Positions 56,752 through 64,000 of a stretch of DNA of 64,000 nt are shown in pieces. A program made the position numbers and the translations under genes. The notes beneath the pieces are model-generated. The model had not been told where the DNA came from, did no database searches, and saw only the letters and a program-made list of their open reading frames with translations. The stretch lies in the NCBI GenBank assembly GCA_030427905.1, contig JAUICL010000010.1, positions 1 to 64,000 of the forward strand. Reading direction: 5' to 3'. This DNA comes from Bacteroidia bacterium. GTDB taxonomy: Bacteria; Bacteroidota; Bacteroidia; Flavobacteriales_D; Cryomorphaceae. Each line of letters starts with the position of its first letter. Position 1 is the first letter of the stretch.

Positions 56752-56802
56752 GCGTACACCGAGATGTAAGCATTTTATTCTATAGATATTTGGATTGGTT
56801 GA
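56752..56802 (+). repeat. 50-bp direct repeat, copy 2 (element D)
   Basis: Matches 56595-56645 with a single inserted G before GATTGGTT. Confidence 0.9.
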
Positions 56803-56835
56803 GCGATCCCAGAGAAAACTGGGATCGCTTTTTTT
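56802..56835 (+). terminator. Terminator of element D
   Basis: AGCGATCCCAG pairs perfectly with CTGGGATCGCT around loop AGAAAA, followed by seven T. Confidence 0.93.
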
Positions 56836-56904
56836 ATGCTTTCACTTGTTTGCGATGCGGCATCATTTTGGGTGATCCAAAACACCTATAATTCTTCAAA
56901 ATCT

Positions 56905-56912
56905 TATCTTCG
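56905..56912 (+). promoter_or_regulatory. Possible -7 element before the SDR gene
   Basis: TATCTTCG, one mismatch from TAnnTTTG, ends seven bases before the ATG at 56920. Confidence 0.4.
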
Positions 56913-56919
56913 TCGCTTT

Positions 56920-57732
56920 ATGAGCCACTTCAAAAATAAGGTTGTCTGGATAACTGGGGCTAGTTCTGGAATCGGAAAAGAAACAGCCGTTCAGCTTAAT
57001 GAATTGGGAGCGAAGCTAATCCTGTCGGCACGAAACGTCGAAGAGCTCGAAAAATTGAAAGACCAGTTTGCCAGACCAAATGATGTATTGGTTATTCCTA
57101 TTGATCTAGGAAGCGGTTCAGACTTCAAAATTGAAGTGGAACAGGCCTGTGCAACCTTTGGCCGTATTGATGTCCTTTTCAATAACGCTGGTGTAAGCCA
57201 ACGTTCGTATTTAATGGAAACTTCACTTGAAACGGATCGCAAAATCATGGAAATCAACTATTTTGGTACTATCGCTTTGACCAAAGCTGTGCTACCTAAA
57301 ATGTTGGAAGCTGGAGAAGGGCACATTGCCGTAACTAGTAGCGTGGTAGGCCGATTCGGATACGGAGTACGATCGGCATATTCAGCAGCAAAGCATGCCC
57401 TACATGGTTTTTTTGAGTCGCTATACGTCGAGCTCAACGATCGTGGAATAGGAATAACCATAGTAGCTGCCGGGCCCACTCAGACTGATATTTCAAAGCA
57501 CGCTTTTGATGGTGCTGGTAATCAGACTGGCGAAATGGATGAAATGCAGGAAAAAGGAATGCCTGTAGATCAAGTGGCTCGTATAATCATAGACTCTATT
57601 GCCAAGAAGAAGCGAGAAGTCATTATTGGCGACTTCAAGACGAAACTTGGCGTGACTATCAATAATTTGTTTCCGAGCTTGTTTTTCAAGATCGCCAAGA
57701 AGCAAAACCCGCGCGGTGATGCGAAATTTTAG
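56920..57732 (+). CDS. SDR-family oxidoreductase (DHRS7-like)
   Basis: 270-residue classical short-chain dehydrogenase. The cofactor motif TGASSGIGK is at about 13-21, NNAG at about 91, the catalytic Ser in VTSSVVG, and the Tyr-Lys pair in YSAAKHALHG at about 156-160. The C-terminal part resembles the DHRS7-type group. Substrate unknown. I start at ATG 56920 (MSHFKNKVVWITG); the frame extends upstream into the terminator of element D. The VOC protein gene follows after three bases. Confidence 0.92.
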   Translation: MSHFKNKVVWITGASSGIGKETAVQLNELGAKLILSARNVEELEKLKDQFARPNDVLVIPIDLGSGSDFKIEVEQACATFGRIDVLFNNAGVSQRSYLMETSLETDRKIMEINYFGTIALTKAVLPKMLEAGEGHIAVTSSVVGRFGYGVRSAYSAAKHALHGFFESLYVELNDRGIGITIVAAGPTQTDISKHAFDGAGNQTGEMDEMQEKGMPVDQVARIIIDSIAKKKREVIIGDFKTKLGVTINNLFPSLFFKIAKKQNPRGDAKF

Positions 57733-57735
57733 AAA

Positions 57736-58794
57736 ATGGGAAAATTCATTTGTGGAATACAGCAGGTAGGTATCGGTACGGATAACTTACACAGAGATTG
57801 GGAATGGTATCGCAAAGCTTTCGGTATGGATATCCGAATTTTTGAAGATGCTGCCGAAGCACCGTTGATGATTAACTACACAGGTGGAAAAGTCCAAAAT
57901 CGCGTGGCAGCCCTAGCCATGAATATGCGCGGTGGCGGAGGATTTGAAATCTGGCAATATAAAAGCAGAACGCCCGTACCTGCTGATTTTAATATTGAGC
58001 TCGGAGATCTTGGATTCCTTGCCGTGAAAATGAAGACCCCAAATGCAGCCGCTGCGCGAAAGCACATGGTAGATATGGGAGCCAATGTATTGACTGAAGT
58101 CAGCGAGAACCCGGCGGGAGCTAAGCACTTCTACGTAGCCGATAATAACGGTTACTGGTTTGATATTGTCGAAAGCGACAACTGGTTCAAGCAAACCAAA
58201 AGCGTAACGGGTGGAGTATACGGAACGGTCATTGGCGTGAGCGACATGGACAAGTCCATCAAGTTTTACCGCGAGATGCTCGGGTACGATGTGGTTCTAT
58301 CTGATTCAACCGACACTTTTGATGATTTGAATGGTATAGGTGGGTCAAATCGGAAAATGCGTCGTGTGATTATGAAGCAAACGCAAAGAGCCGTAGGTCC
58401 TTTTAACCCACTTCTGGGAACATCTCAAGTCGAATTGTTACAGCTTGTAGATGAGCCGGGCCGAAAAATATTCAAAGACCGATTTTGGGGCGATTTAGGA
58501 TTTATCCATCAGTGCTTTGATGTGCGCAATATGGATGGACTAAAAGAGATGGCTGCCGAGTTGGGACATCCGTTTACGGTAGATAGTGCTGACTCATTCG
58601 ACATGGGAAAAGCCGCTGGCCGATTCTCTTACATCGAAGATCCCGATGGAACGCTCATTGAATTTGTAGAAACACACAAACTCCCAATCGTTGAGAAGTG
58701 GGGGTGGTATATCGATTTGACAAAAAGAAGCGATGCCAAATCTTTGCCAAACTGGCTGCTCAAGTGCTTTCAGTTCAATCGGGTCAAGTCTTAA
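57736..58794 (+). CDS. Two-domain VOC (glyoxalase/dioxygenase superfamily) protein
   Basis: 352 residues with two vicinal-oxygen-chelate modules, about 5-145 and 160-325. Each starts with a GVGxxNL/VSDMDKSIKFY-like strand (QVGIGTDNLHRDWEWYRKAF and GVSDMDKSIKFYREML) and ends with FDIVES or GTLIEFVETH, whose Glu is the usual metal ligand. It differs from true 4-hydroxyphenylpyruvate dioxygenase, so the reaction is open. Lies three bases after the SDR gene, suggesting a two-gene operon; overlaps the convergent nth by four bases. Confidence 0.85.
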   Translation: MGKFICGIQQVGIGTDNLHRDWEWYRKAFGMDIRIFEDAAEAPLMINYTGGKVQNRVAALAMNMRGGGGFEIWQYKSRTPVPADFNIELGDLGFLAVKMKTPNAAAARKHMVDMGANVLTEVSENPAGAKHFYVADNNGYWFDIVESDNWFKQTKSVTGGVYGTVIGVSDMDKSIKFYREMLGYDVVLSDSTDTFDDLNGIGGSNRKMRRVIMKQTQRAVGPFNPLLGTSQVELLQLVDEPGRKIFKDRFWGDLGFIHQCFDVRNMDGLKEMAAELGHPFTVDSADSFDMGKAAGRFSYIEDPDGTLIEFVETHKLPIVEKWGWYIDLTKRSDAKSLPNWLLKCFQFNRVKS

Positions 58795-59468
58795 TCTGCG
58801 ATCAGAACTTTCGTTGGGTTGGCTTTTAGCCACTCATTGATCACCGATTTTCTTCCAATTTTTCGCGTGATAAAATCCTTGTTCAGGTCCAAACCACGTG
58901 CTGGTGAATATTCTCTTCCGTAGTAAATGATTTGAAGGTGGAGCTTATTCCACGTTTCCTTAGGGAAGTATTTTTTGGCGTCCTTCTCAGTCTGTTCCAC
59001 ATTTTTGCCATTGGTCATCCCCCACCGGTACATGAGTCGGTGAATGTGCGTGTCGACAGGGAATGCTGGGTGGCCAAATGCCTGCGAGATAACCACCGAA
59101 GCCGTTTTGTGTCCAACTCCGGGAAGTGTCTCAAGGTAGTCCATATCGTCTGGCACCAAACCAGAATGCTCGGCAATCAGCCGTTCTGAAAGCTGGTAAA
59201 TAGCTTTGCTTTTTCTTGGTGAAAGCCCGCATGGCTTGATGATTTCTCTGATCTCATCCACTTCCAACTTCACCATATCTTCTGGCGTTTTGGCTCGCTT
59301 AAATAGAGTAGGTGTCACGGTATTGACGCGAGCATCTGTACACTGAGCCGATAGAAGGACGGCTATAAGCAAGGTGTAGGCGTCATCGTGATTTAGCGGA
59401 ATGGGTGTTTCCGGATACAGCGCTTCAAGGGACTTAATAATGAACTCAGATTTTTCGGCTCGGGTCAT
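58791..59468 (-). CDS. nth: Endonuclease III-like DNA glycosylase lacking the iron-sulfur cluster
   Basis: Base-excision-repair DNA glycosylase/AP lyase, 225 residues. The helix-hairpin-helix is clear: LPGVGHKTASVV with catalytic Lys at about 122, and the catalytic Asp in FPVDTHIHRL. The four cysteines of the [4Fe-4S] cluster that follow in E. coli Nth are missing: the equivalent region reads YYGREYSPARGLDLNKDF with no Cys. Otherwise it is full length. It may be a natural cluster-less subgroup. Confidence 0.92.
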   Translation of the reverse strand: MTRAEKSEFIIKSLEALYPETPIPLNHDDAYTLLIAVLLSAQCTDARVNTVTPTLFKRAKTPEDMVKLEVDEIREIIKPCGLSPRKSKAIYQLSERLIAEHSGLVPDDMDYLETLPGVGHKTASVVISQAFGHPAFPVDTHIHRLMYRWGMTNGKNVEQTEKDAKKYFPKETWNKLHLQIIYYGREYSPARGLDLNKDFITRKIGRKSVINEWLKANPTKVLIAD

Positions 59469-59594
59469 ATTATTTCAATTATTCGAAGGGGCAAATTTAA
59501 GCTTCCCATTTTACATGAAATCCACGGAGACTTTGTGAAAAGTATCGTTGATGTTCTCTGCGAGCACATCGATAATTCCCAACCTTTGGGAGCT

Positions 59595-60173
59595 ATGGAT
59601 TCATTTGGGATGTATTTCGAGATCGGACTTCGGCATATGGTCGATTTCCATCAAATTGGTCATATGCTCTTCATCTTTGCCTTGGTGAGTGTTTACCAAT
59701 TGATAGAACTTAAGCGCGTTGCTAGCTTGGTGCTGGCTTTTGTGCTAGGCCAAACGGTTTCCTTGGCTATTGCATCGTATGATGTCTTGCAGGTTGATCC
59801 CGCCTATCTCAGTATTTCGATACCAATTACCATACTTCTTGTAGCATTTTATCACCTTGCCCAAGGGCGAAGCGCTTCCAAAAAATCATGGGGAATCCCA
59901 GTTGTGATGGTGACCATCTTCGGATTAATTCATGGCCTTAAGTTTGGCGATTACTTCAAATCTGTTAAGTCGGCAAAAGACGATGTGTTAATCCCCCTTC
60001 TAGGCTTCGATCTGGGGCTGATAGTCAGTCTTATCGGGGTGGTAGTTGTGGTATTTGTACTGGCAAATCTGCTATTTCAAATATTTCGCTTTAAGCGGAG
60101 AGATTGGATTTTAGTCGTGTCAGGTTTTACAATTGGCGCTGCAGCTATCCTGTTGAAGGCGGCCATTATCTAG
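59595..60173 (+). CDS. HupE/UreJ-like membrane protein
   Basis: 192-residue integral membrane protein with about six helices. It starts MDSFGMYFEIGLRHMVDFHQIGHMLFIFAL, with His residues as in the HupE/UreJ family, and later has GLIHGLKFGDYF and LLGFDLGLIVSL, the second conserved half. Family members are linked with nickel or other metal transport; no hydrogenase or urease genes are near. ATG 59595 preferred as family proteins open this way; GTG at 59535 would add 20 residues. Confidence 0.75.
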   Translation: MDSFGMYFEIGLRHMVDFHQIGHMLFIFALVSVYQLIELKRVASLVLAFVLGQTVSLAIASYDVLQVDPAYLSISIPITILLVAFYHLAQGRSASKKSWGIPVVMVTIFGLIHGLKFGDYFKSVKSAKDDVLIPLLGFDLGLIVSLIGVVVVVFVLANLLFQIFRFKRRDWILVVSGFTIGAAAILLKAAII

Positions 60174-60362
60174 CGAAATTTTGTAACCCAATTCTCCGTA
60201 AGTGCACGCTTCTGTGGATTTATCTCTTTAAAAGTGTTTAAATGACGTTCACCTTTTCTTCCTATCTCGATATATGGGAAATGAAGGCAAGGTGTTAAAA
60301 TTGGCATTTGAACTAAAATAGTTTCATCTTTAGTTCTGGAAACCAAGCCAATTGCAAATATC

Positions 60363-60941
60363 TTGAGCTCGAGCAATTCAAACCCCAACAAGTCTGTCGA
60401 CCTGGTCGAGGGTTTTAGGACAAATAAGCGCGATAGCCTTCACAAAATTTACAGCATGTACTACGGAAATGTTGAGGCTTTCATTTGCAAAAATAGCGGA
60501 ACCACAGCCGATGCACGCGATGTTTTTCAGGAGGCTATGATTGCTGCCTGGCTCAATGTCAAAGAAGAGCGATTTAGACCCAAGAGTGAAGAATCTTTAG
60601 GTGGTTATATTTTTCAAATAGCTAAGTATAAGTGGCTAGATGTTTTAAAATCAAAGGGGTACAAGTCTAGTGTCAGATTGGTGCGAGACGATCTTGTAGA
60701 AGATGATCGTGATGATTTCCAACAAGAAGAAACTGATAAACGGCTCCAAATGCTGAGATCCATTTATGCCAAACTTGACGAGAAGTGTAAGGCAATTTTA
60801 GACCGGTTTTACTTCCAAAAACTGAGTCTGGATGCAATTGGAGCGGAATTGGAGCACGATGCAAGTACTGTGAAGACATTGAAATACCGGTGTATGCAAA
60901 AATTGCGATCGGCACATTTATCAAACAAACAAAATGGATAG
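60363..60941 (+). CDS. ECF-type RNA polymerase sigma factor
   Basis: 192 residues. Sigma-70 region 2 is at about 30-100 (VEAFICKNSGTTADARDVFQEAMIAAWLN) and region 4 at about 125-190 (ILDRFYFQKLSLDAIGAELEHDASTVKTLKYRCMQKL), with the helix-turn-helix in the latter. Region 1 and 3 are absent, as in ECF factors. Start is TTG at 60363; the first ATG lies inside region 2, so a non-ATG start is needed. It overlaps the following anti-sigma-like gene by eight bases. Confidence 0.9.
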   Translation: MSSSNSNPNKSVDLVEGFRTNKRDSLHKIYSMYYGNVEAFICKNSGTTADARDVFQEAMIAAWLNVKEERFRPKSEESLGGYIFQIAKYKWLDVLKSKGYKSSVRLVRDDLVEDDRDDFQQEETDKRLQMLRSIYAKLDEKCKAILDRFYFQKLSLDAIGAELEHDASTVKTLKYRCMQKLRSAHLSNKQNG

Positions 60942-61638
60942 GAGAGAAGCTCTTTTCAATCAAATAGAATCGTACTTAAGAGATGAACTGACTGCCGATG
61001 AGCGCAGTGCTTTTGAGCGAGAAATGGCCGCTAACACCGACTTGCAGCGCGAAGTCCGTGTGCAGCGTGACTTGCAGCATGCCATTGAGTTGAATGGTGT
61101 GGAAAGTACTATTGCAGATGTTGATCGAGCGTATCATTCCCCAAAAATTAAAAGCCTAACCTGGGTAAAAATTGCAGCGGGCCTAGCCATTCTGATCAGT
61201 GTGGGTATTTGGGCCATGACTCGGGCTAGCCATACCGATAAGCTTTTTGCTGAGCACGTCACCGAAGAACCCGGGTTACCGGTACCAATGAGCTCCGAAG
61301 CATCGTTTGAATTTTATGATGCCATGGTCGATTTTAAAATGGGAAAATATGATTTGGCAATTGAGAAATGGTCATTGCTTGAATCGTCAGGCCGCTTTAA
61401 CGATACACTTGACTACTTCATTGGCGTATCGCATTTTGAGCTTGGCGAATATCCTTCAGCAGTAGAGCGATTTGAACTTGTAAACGCGGATTCCGAAAAG
61501 TTTGGAGCCAAAGCTCAGTGGTATAGTGTGTTGGCGTATTTGAAATTGCAGGAACTTGACAAAATTCGGGAGGTGAAAGTAATTCCCGACTCTCCATATG
61601 CCGAGCGTATTGCCGAAATCAGAAATGCGCTGGATTGA
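60934..61638 (+). CDS. Membrane anti-sigma-like protein with periplasmic TPR-like domain
   Basis: 234 residues. The cytoplasmic N-terminus (about 1-60) has IESYLRDELTADERSAFERE and a QREVRVQRDLQ helix, the pattern of Bacteroidota anti-sigma factors. One membrane helix follows (about 77-95), then a periplasmic part (about 100-234) with TPR-like helices (YDAMVDFKMGKYDLAIEKW, YFIGVSHFELGEYPSAVERF). It probably holds the ECF sigma factor at the membrane. It starts eight bases inside the sigma gene and ends one base into the CHAT gene (TGATG). Confidence 0.87.
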   Translation: MDRREALFNQIESYLRDELTADERSAFEREMAANTDLQREVRVQRDLQHAIELNGVESTIADVDRAYHSPKIKSLTWVKIAAGLAILISVGIWAMTRASHTDKLFAEHVTEEPGLPVPMSSEASFEFYDAMVDFKMGKYDLAIEKWSLLESSGRFNDTLDYFIGVSHFELGEYPSAVERFELVNADSEKFGAKAQWYSVLAYLKLQELDKIREVKVIPDSPYAERIAEIRNALD

Positions 61639-64000
61639 TGCGTTCATTGTGGCTGGGCATATTGTTGATCATAGCATCGCATCTCTCCGGTCAAGATGTT
61701 GAGAGGTATTTTGAAAATGATTCGTTGATCGACCATCACGCCTCAGCTGAGAATTTCGACTCTCTGATGATGGCTCTCAATGTCCAATTTGAGTTTTTAA
61801 GACAAAATGGACATGAAGACAGCCTTTTCCAGTATACATACAAGTACGGACGAGCACGAACGGAGCTGGCCGGTACGAGGCAAGGAATGCTGGATGCTGA
61901 AGCATTTGTAGAAAAAGTTTTGGCTGTTGACCCGAATAAGAGTCATCAATTGAACGCCTTGAACGACCTGTCTTGGATTTATATTGAAGCCGGCGAAGAC
62001 AGCCTTTGTTTTGTAACTGATCTCAGGTATCTCAACATATGCCAGTCTTATCCTGAAGCTTCGATCGATGAGCAGTACATGTCTCATTATTCACTTGGTT
62101 TCGACTACGAGTTGATGGGAATGTCCGCTCAGGCTATCCACCATTTTCGAGAAGCCTTGAAACCCGTTCTGACCGATAGTCTGAACTACCTAGATCAGGT
62201 AATGGATGCGTATAATGGTCTTGGTGCTGCGCAATGGCGGGGTGGAAACCTTGGTGACGCTAAAAGGTCTTTTCAAAGGAGTATTGACTATAGCCGATAT
62301 GATAAGGACAGCTTGAATGCTTTTATGTATCAAGCCAATGCATTGGGAAACATTTCGTTGGTTTATGAAGACGAGGGTGATTTAGTTAAGAGCAAGGAAT
62401 GTCTTGAGAAGTCTCTGGCCATTCGGCAAACAGCGCTAGAAAGTATTGATGAACTTTACCAGAGAGATCAGCAAACGCGTCATTTGATCCGCAACTATCA
62501 CAATCTTTCAGCTCTTTATTTGACCTTGGGAGATTTAGAGCGCTCAAAGCAAGCCCAAGATTATTGCGTCGAGCTACGGCGAAGGCAATTTGACGAAAAT
62601 CATCCCGATCACGCTAAGTCGAGTGAAGCCTATGGAAGCATAGCTTTTGCTCGGGGTGATTACCAAGAAGCCTTGGGCTACTACCAGCAGAGTTTGAAGG
62701 AGATGGAGATCGGCTTTGGGGCAGAATCGCCTTATGCCATAGTAGCTCATGAGCGCTTGGCCAAGACGTATCGGCTTACAGGAAAGCTCGATGAAGCTTT
62801 AGATGAATCTACCAAAGCTATCGAATTGAGAAAGCGTGTTGGAGATAAAAGTCAAGAGCTCGCAAAAGATTACCTCGAAAGAGCCCGAATTTATCAGGCT
62901 GATGGACGGATTAAGGATGCCCTTCGAGATTTGGCTAAGGCGGAGCGCATTTTTATCCATACACGCCGAGAATTCGACCCCGTTTTTGGTTTGGTTTATT
63001 TCCAAAAGGGAGAGCTTCTAAGAAGTGAAAACATCGATTCCGCTTTGCACTATCTCAATCGATCTATTGAAATTGGTGAAGCGGCTACAAAAGAGTTGGG
63101 CATAAAGCACAGCCGGATTATGTCCTTTTTACCACAGGCTTACGCCTTATCTGCGAGAATTATAGCTGATAGGGGAGAGCTCCATCAAGCAATGGATTTT
63201 GGAAAAAAGGCAACGGAACTGCTAAAGAAAGCCCGACGTACCTATCAAGACGACGTTTCAAAGCTCGCCTTGTTTGAAGGTGAGCAATTCGTTTTTGATA
63301 CCTGTATTGATATCGCTTTTGAGCTCTATTTCCTTACAGCCGATCACAAAATGCTTGAGCAGGCTTTTAAGCTCCAGGAAGAGCGAAAAACTATTTTGCT
63401 TAGAGATCAGCTCAATAAGTTTTCTTCGATCAGATTTAGTTCGGTGCCAGATAGTTTACTCATAACAGAATACCAGCTTATGGACATTTTGTCGGGTAAA
63501 AATGAAGATGTAACGCCAGATGAAATTTTAAAAGCTGAGAAAGAGTATGAAGGGCTTATGGAGCTTTATCAAGCAAGCTTTCCTGCCTATTACTCCTTGC
63601 GGTATGAAGATGAGGTAGTGGAATTGGATGCTGTGCGGGCCTATGCATTAGAAAATAAGCTCAACATTGTTGAGTATGTCATCACAGACCAGCACGCCTA
63701 TGGTATGCTTATTTCAGCTGATACAATTCTGGTTCTAAATCTTGAGATCGGTAGTTTGATTCCTTCCTTGAAACAGTATAATCAATTGATAACTGGGATG
63801 AATGACTCCTTGTTTCAGGTCTCTCATCGCATTTACACCCACTTATTTCATCCGTTTGAAAGAGCTCTTACTGGTAACCGGGTTGTCATCGTACCAGATA
63901 GAAACTTGTTCAATTTAAATTTTGAGACACTGGTTCAGGATTTGAAGATGCCAGCCAAGAGCTATTTGATCTATGACTATCAGCTATCTTACGCGCTTTC
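61638..64000 (+). CDS. Exported TPR-CHAT caspase-like protease (partial, runs off the right edge)
   Basis: 787 codons are visible with no stop. A signal peptide (MRSLWLGILLIIASHLSGQD) is followed by many TPR units (about 60-480; for example FQRSIDYSRYDKDS and YYQQSLKEMEIGFG), a helical linker, and the start of a CHAT peptidase domain (from about 650) with the typical NRVVIVPDRNLFNLNFETL and a YLIYDYQLSYALS strand at the edge. The catalytic His and Cys lie beyond the window. CHAT is a caspase-fold protease. Its ATG overlaps the anti-sigma stop by one base, so sigma, anti-sigma and protease form one unit. Confidence 0.9.
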   Translation, partial: MRSLWLGILLIIASHLSGQDVERYFENDSLIDHHASAENFDSLMMALNVQFEFLRQNGHEDSLFQYTYKYGRARTELAGTRQGMLDAEAFVEKVLAVDPNKSHQLNALNDLSWIYIEAGEDSLCFVTDLRYLNICQSYPEASIDEQYMSHYSLGFDYELMGMSAQAIHHFREALKPVLTDSLNYLDQVMDAYNGLGAAQWRGGNLGDAKRSFQRSIDYSRYDKDSLNAFMYQANALGNISLVYEDEGDLVKSKECLEKSLAIRQTALESIDELYQRDQQTRHLIRNYHNLSALYLTLGDLERSKQAQDYCVELRRRQFDENHPDHAKSSEAYGSIAFARGDYQEALGYYQQSLKEMEIGFGAESPYAIVAHERLAKTYRLTGKLDEALDESTKAIELRKRVGDKSQELAKDYLERARIYQADGRIKDALRDLAKAERIFIHTRREFDPVFGLVYFQKGELLRSENIDSALHYLNRSIEIGEAATKELGIKHSRIMSFLPQAYALSARIIADRGELHQAMDFGKKATELLKKARRTYQDDVSKLALFEGEQFVFDTCIDIAFELYFLTADHKMLEQAFKLQEERKTILLRDQLNKFSSIRFSSVPDSLLITEYQLMDILSGKNEDVTPDEILKAEKEYEGLMELYQASFPAYYSLRYEDEVVELDAVRAYALENKLNIVEYVITDQHAYGMLISADTILVLNLEIGSLIPSLKQYNQLITGMNDSLFQVSHRIYTHLFHPFERALTGNRVVIVPDRNLFNLNFETLVQDLKMPAKSYLIYDYQLSYAL

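Larger units (their letters stand above)
56712..56835 (+). ncRNA. Candidate small RNA, element D
   Basis: Hairpin AAAAAAG-GTGAA-CTTTTTT (56712-56730); hairpin CCTTCT-TTG-AGAAGG (56735-56749); conserved block GTAAGCATTTTATTCTAT (56766-56783); GATTGGTT (56793-56800); terminator (56802-56835). A tandem near-copy of C in its core but with different 5' hairpin and terminator stems. The 5' boundary is an estimate. Confidence 0.65.
56407..56919. other. 513-nt gene-free region with two tandem RNA-like elements
   Basis: No credible coding frame. It lies between the PAS-LuxR gene and the SDR gene and holds elements C and D, each with a terminator. An AT-rich segment (56470-56525) before element C includes TATCTTAA and TACGCTTTA, possible but imperfect promoter boxes. 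Confidence 0.75.

Noticed and set aside
56836-56919. Upstream extension of the SDR gene
   Set aside because: It would begin at the end of element D's terminator, and its residues match nothing in the family; ATG 56920 gives the usual N-terminus.
60359-60366. TATCTTGA as a promoter for the ECF sigma gene
   Set aside because: It does not match the TTTG end of the consensus, and it overlaps the only usable start codon.
60363-64000. A type III-E CRISPR (Craspase) locus
   Set aside because: No cas genes or repeat array are present in the window; only the sigma/anti-sigma/CHAT logic is shared.

Overview
The window looks like chromosomal DNA from a free-living member of the Bacteroidota, most likely the order Flavobacteriales (inference). 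Four things point there. Three proteins end in type A sorting domains of the type IX secretion system (T9SS). Many genes are preceded by the Bacteroidota -7 promoter element TAnnTTTG instead of E. coli-type boxes, and most starts lack a Shine-Dalgarno sequence. The families are typical of the phylum: AsmA, PD40-OmpA, WG-repeat, DUF4105, DUF4920, LuxR-PAS, FeoB-associated Cys-rich protein. Finally, the 2-oxoacid dehydrogenase E1 is an alpha-beta fusion. No tRNA, rRNA, insertion sequence, prophage or CRISPR array was seen, so this is mostly core genome with a few accessory stretches.

Layout. 1-10.7 kb: tail of a secreted protein, a Na/phosphate-type transporter, imidazolonepropionase (hutI), chorismate synthase (aroC), a dicarboxylate/amino-acid symporter, an AsmA protein, an OmpA-PD40 protein and a DUF4920 lipoprotein. 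10.8-18.8 kb: a large T9SS cargo protein, the fused E1, then a minus-strand run of DUF4105 (Lnb-like), DinB, SUI1-type factor and THUMP rRNA methyltransferase. 19-25.4 kb: two glycosyltransferases, a membrane-anchored patatin phospholipase, and the bifunctional glutamate formiminotransferase/cyclodeaminase. 25.5-30.2 kb: surE, a small membrane protein, lpxB, a SpoIID protein, rplS and trmD. 30.3-37.3 kb: TPR and WG-repeat proteins, a PLP decarboxylase, Dps, a non-coding region, a coiled-coil lipoprotein and a membrane protein. 37.4-49.5 kb: feoA-feoB-feoB-associated peptide, a TonB receptor, a fatty-acid desaturase, a sortilin-like BNR protein, a LamG-dockerin protein and a lipoprotein/TPR pair. 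49.6-56.4 kb (minus): monomeric isocitrate dehydrogenase, a T9SS subtilase and a PAS-LuxR regulator. 56.4-64 kb: a second non-coding region, SDR and VOC enzymes, an endonuclease III lacking its iron-sulfur ligands, a HupE-like protein, and an ECF sigma / anti-sigma / TPR-CHAT protease operon that runs off the end.

Most interesting signals. (1) The two long gene-free stretches (35.3-35.8 and 56.4-56.9 kb) hold two tandem pairs of one RNA-like element. Each has 5' hairpins, a conserved GTAAGCAT(C/T)TTATT block, one or two GATTGGTT boxes and a strong intrinsic terminator. Hairpin stems differ between copies but still pair. This looks like a four-member small-RNA family that I do not recognise. 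(2) The operon at the right end pairs an ECF sigma factor and a single-pass anti-sigma protein with an exported TPR-CHAT caspase-like protease, which suggests a protease-released sigma switch. (3) Several genes carry the -7 element 3-8 nt before their ATG, which suggests leaderless transcripts.
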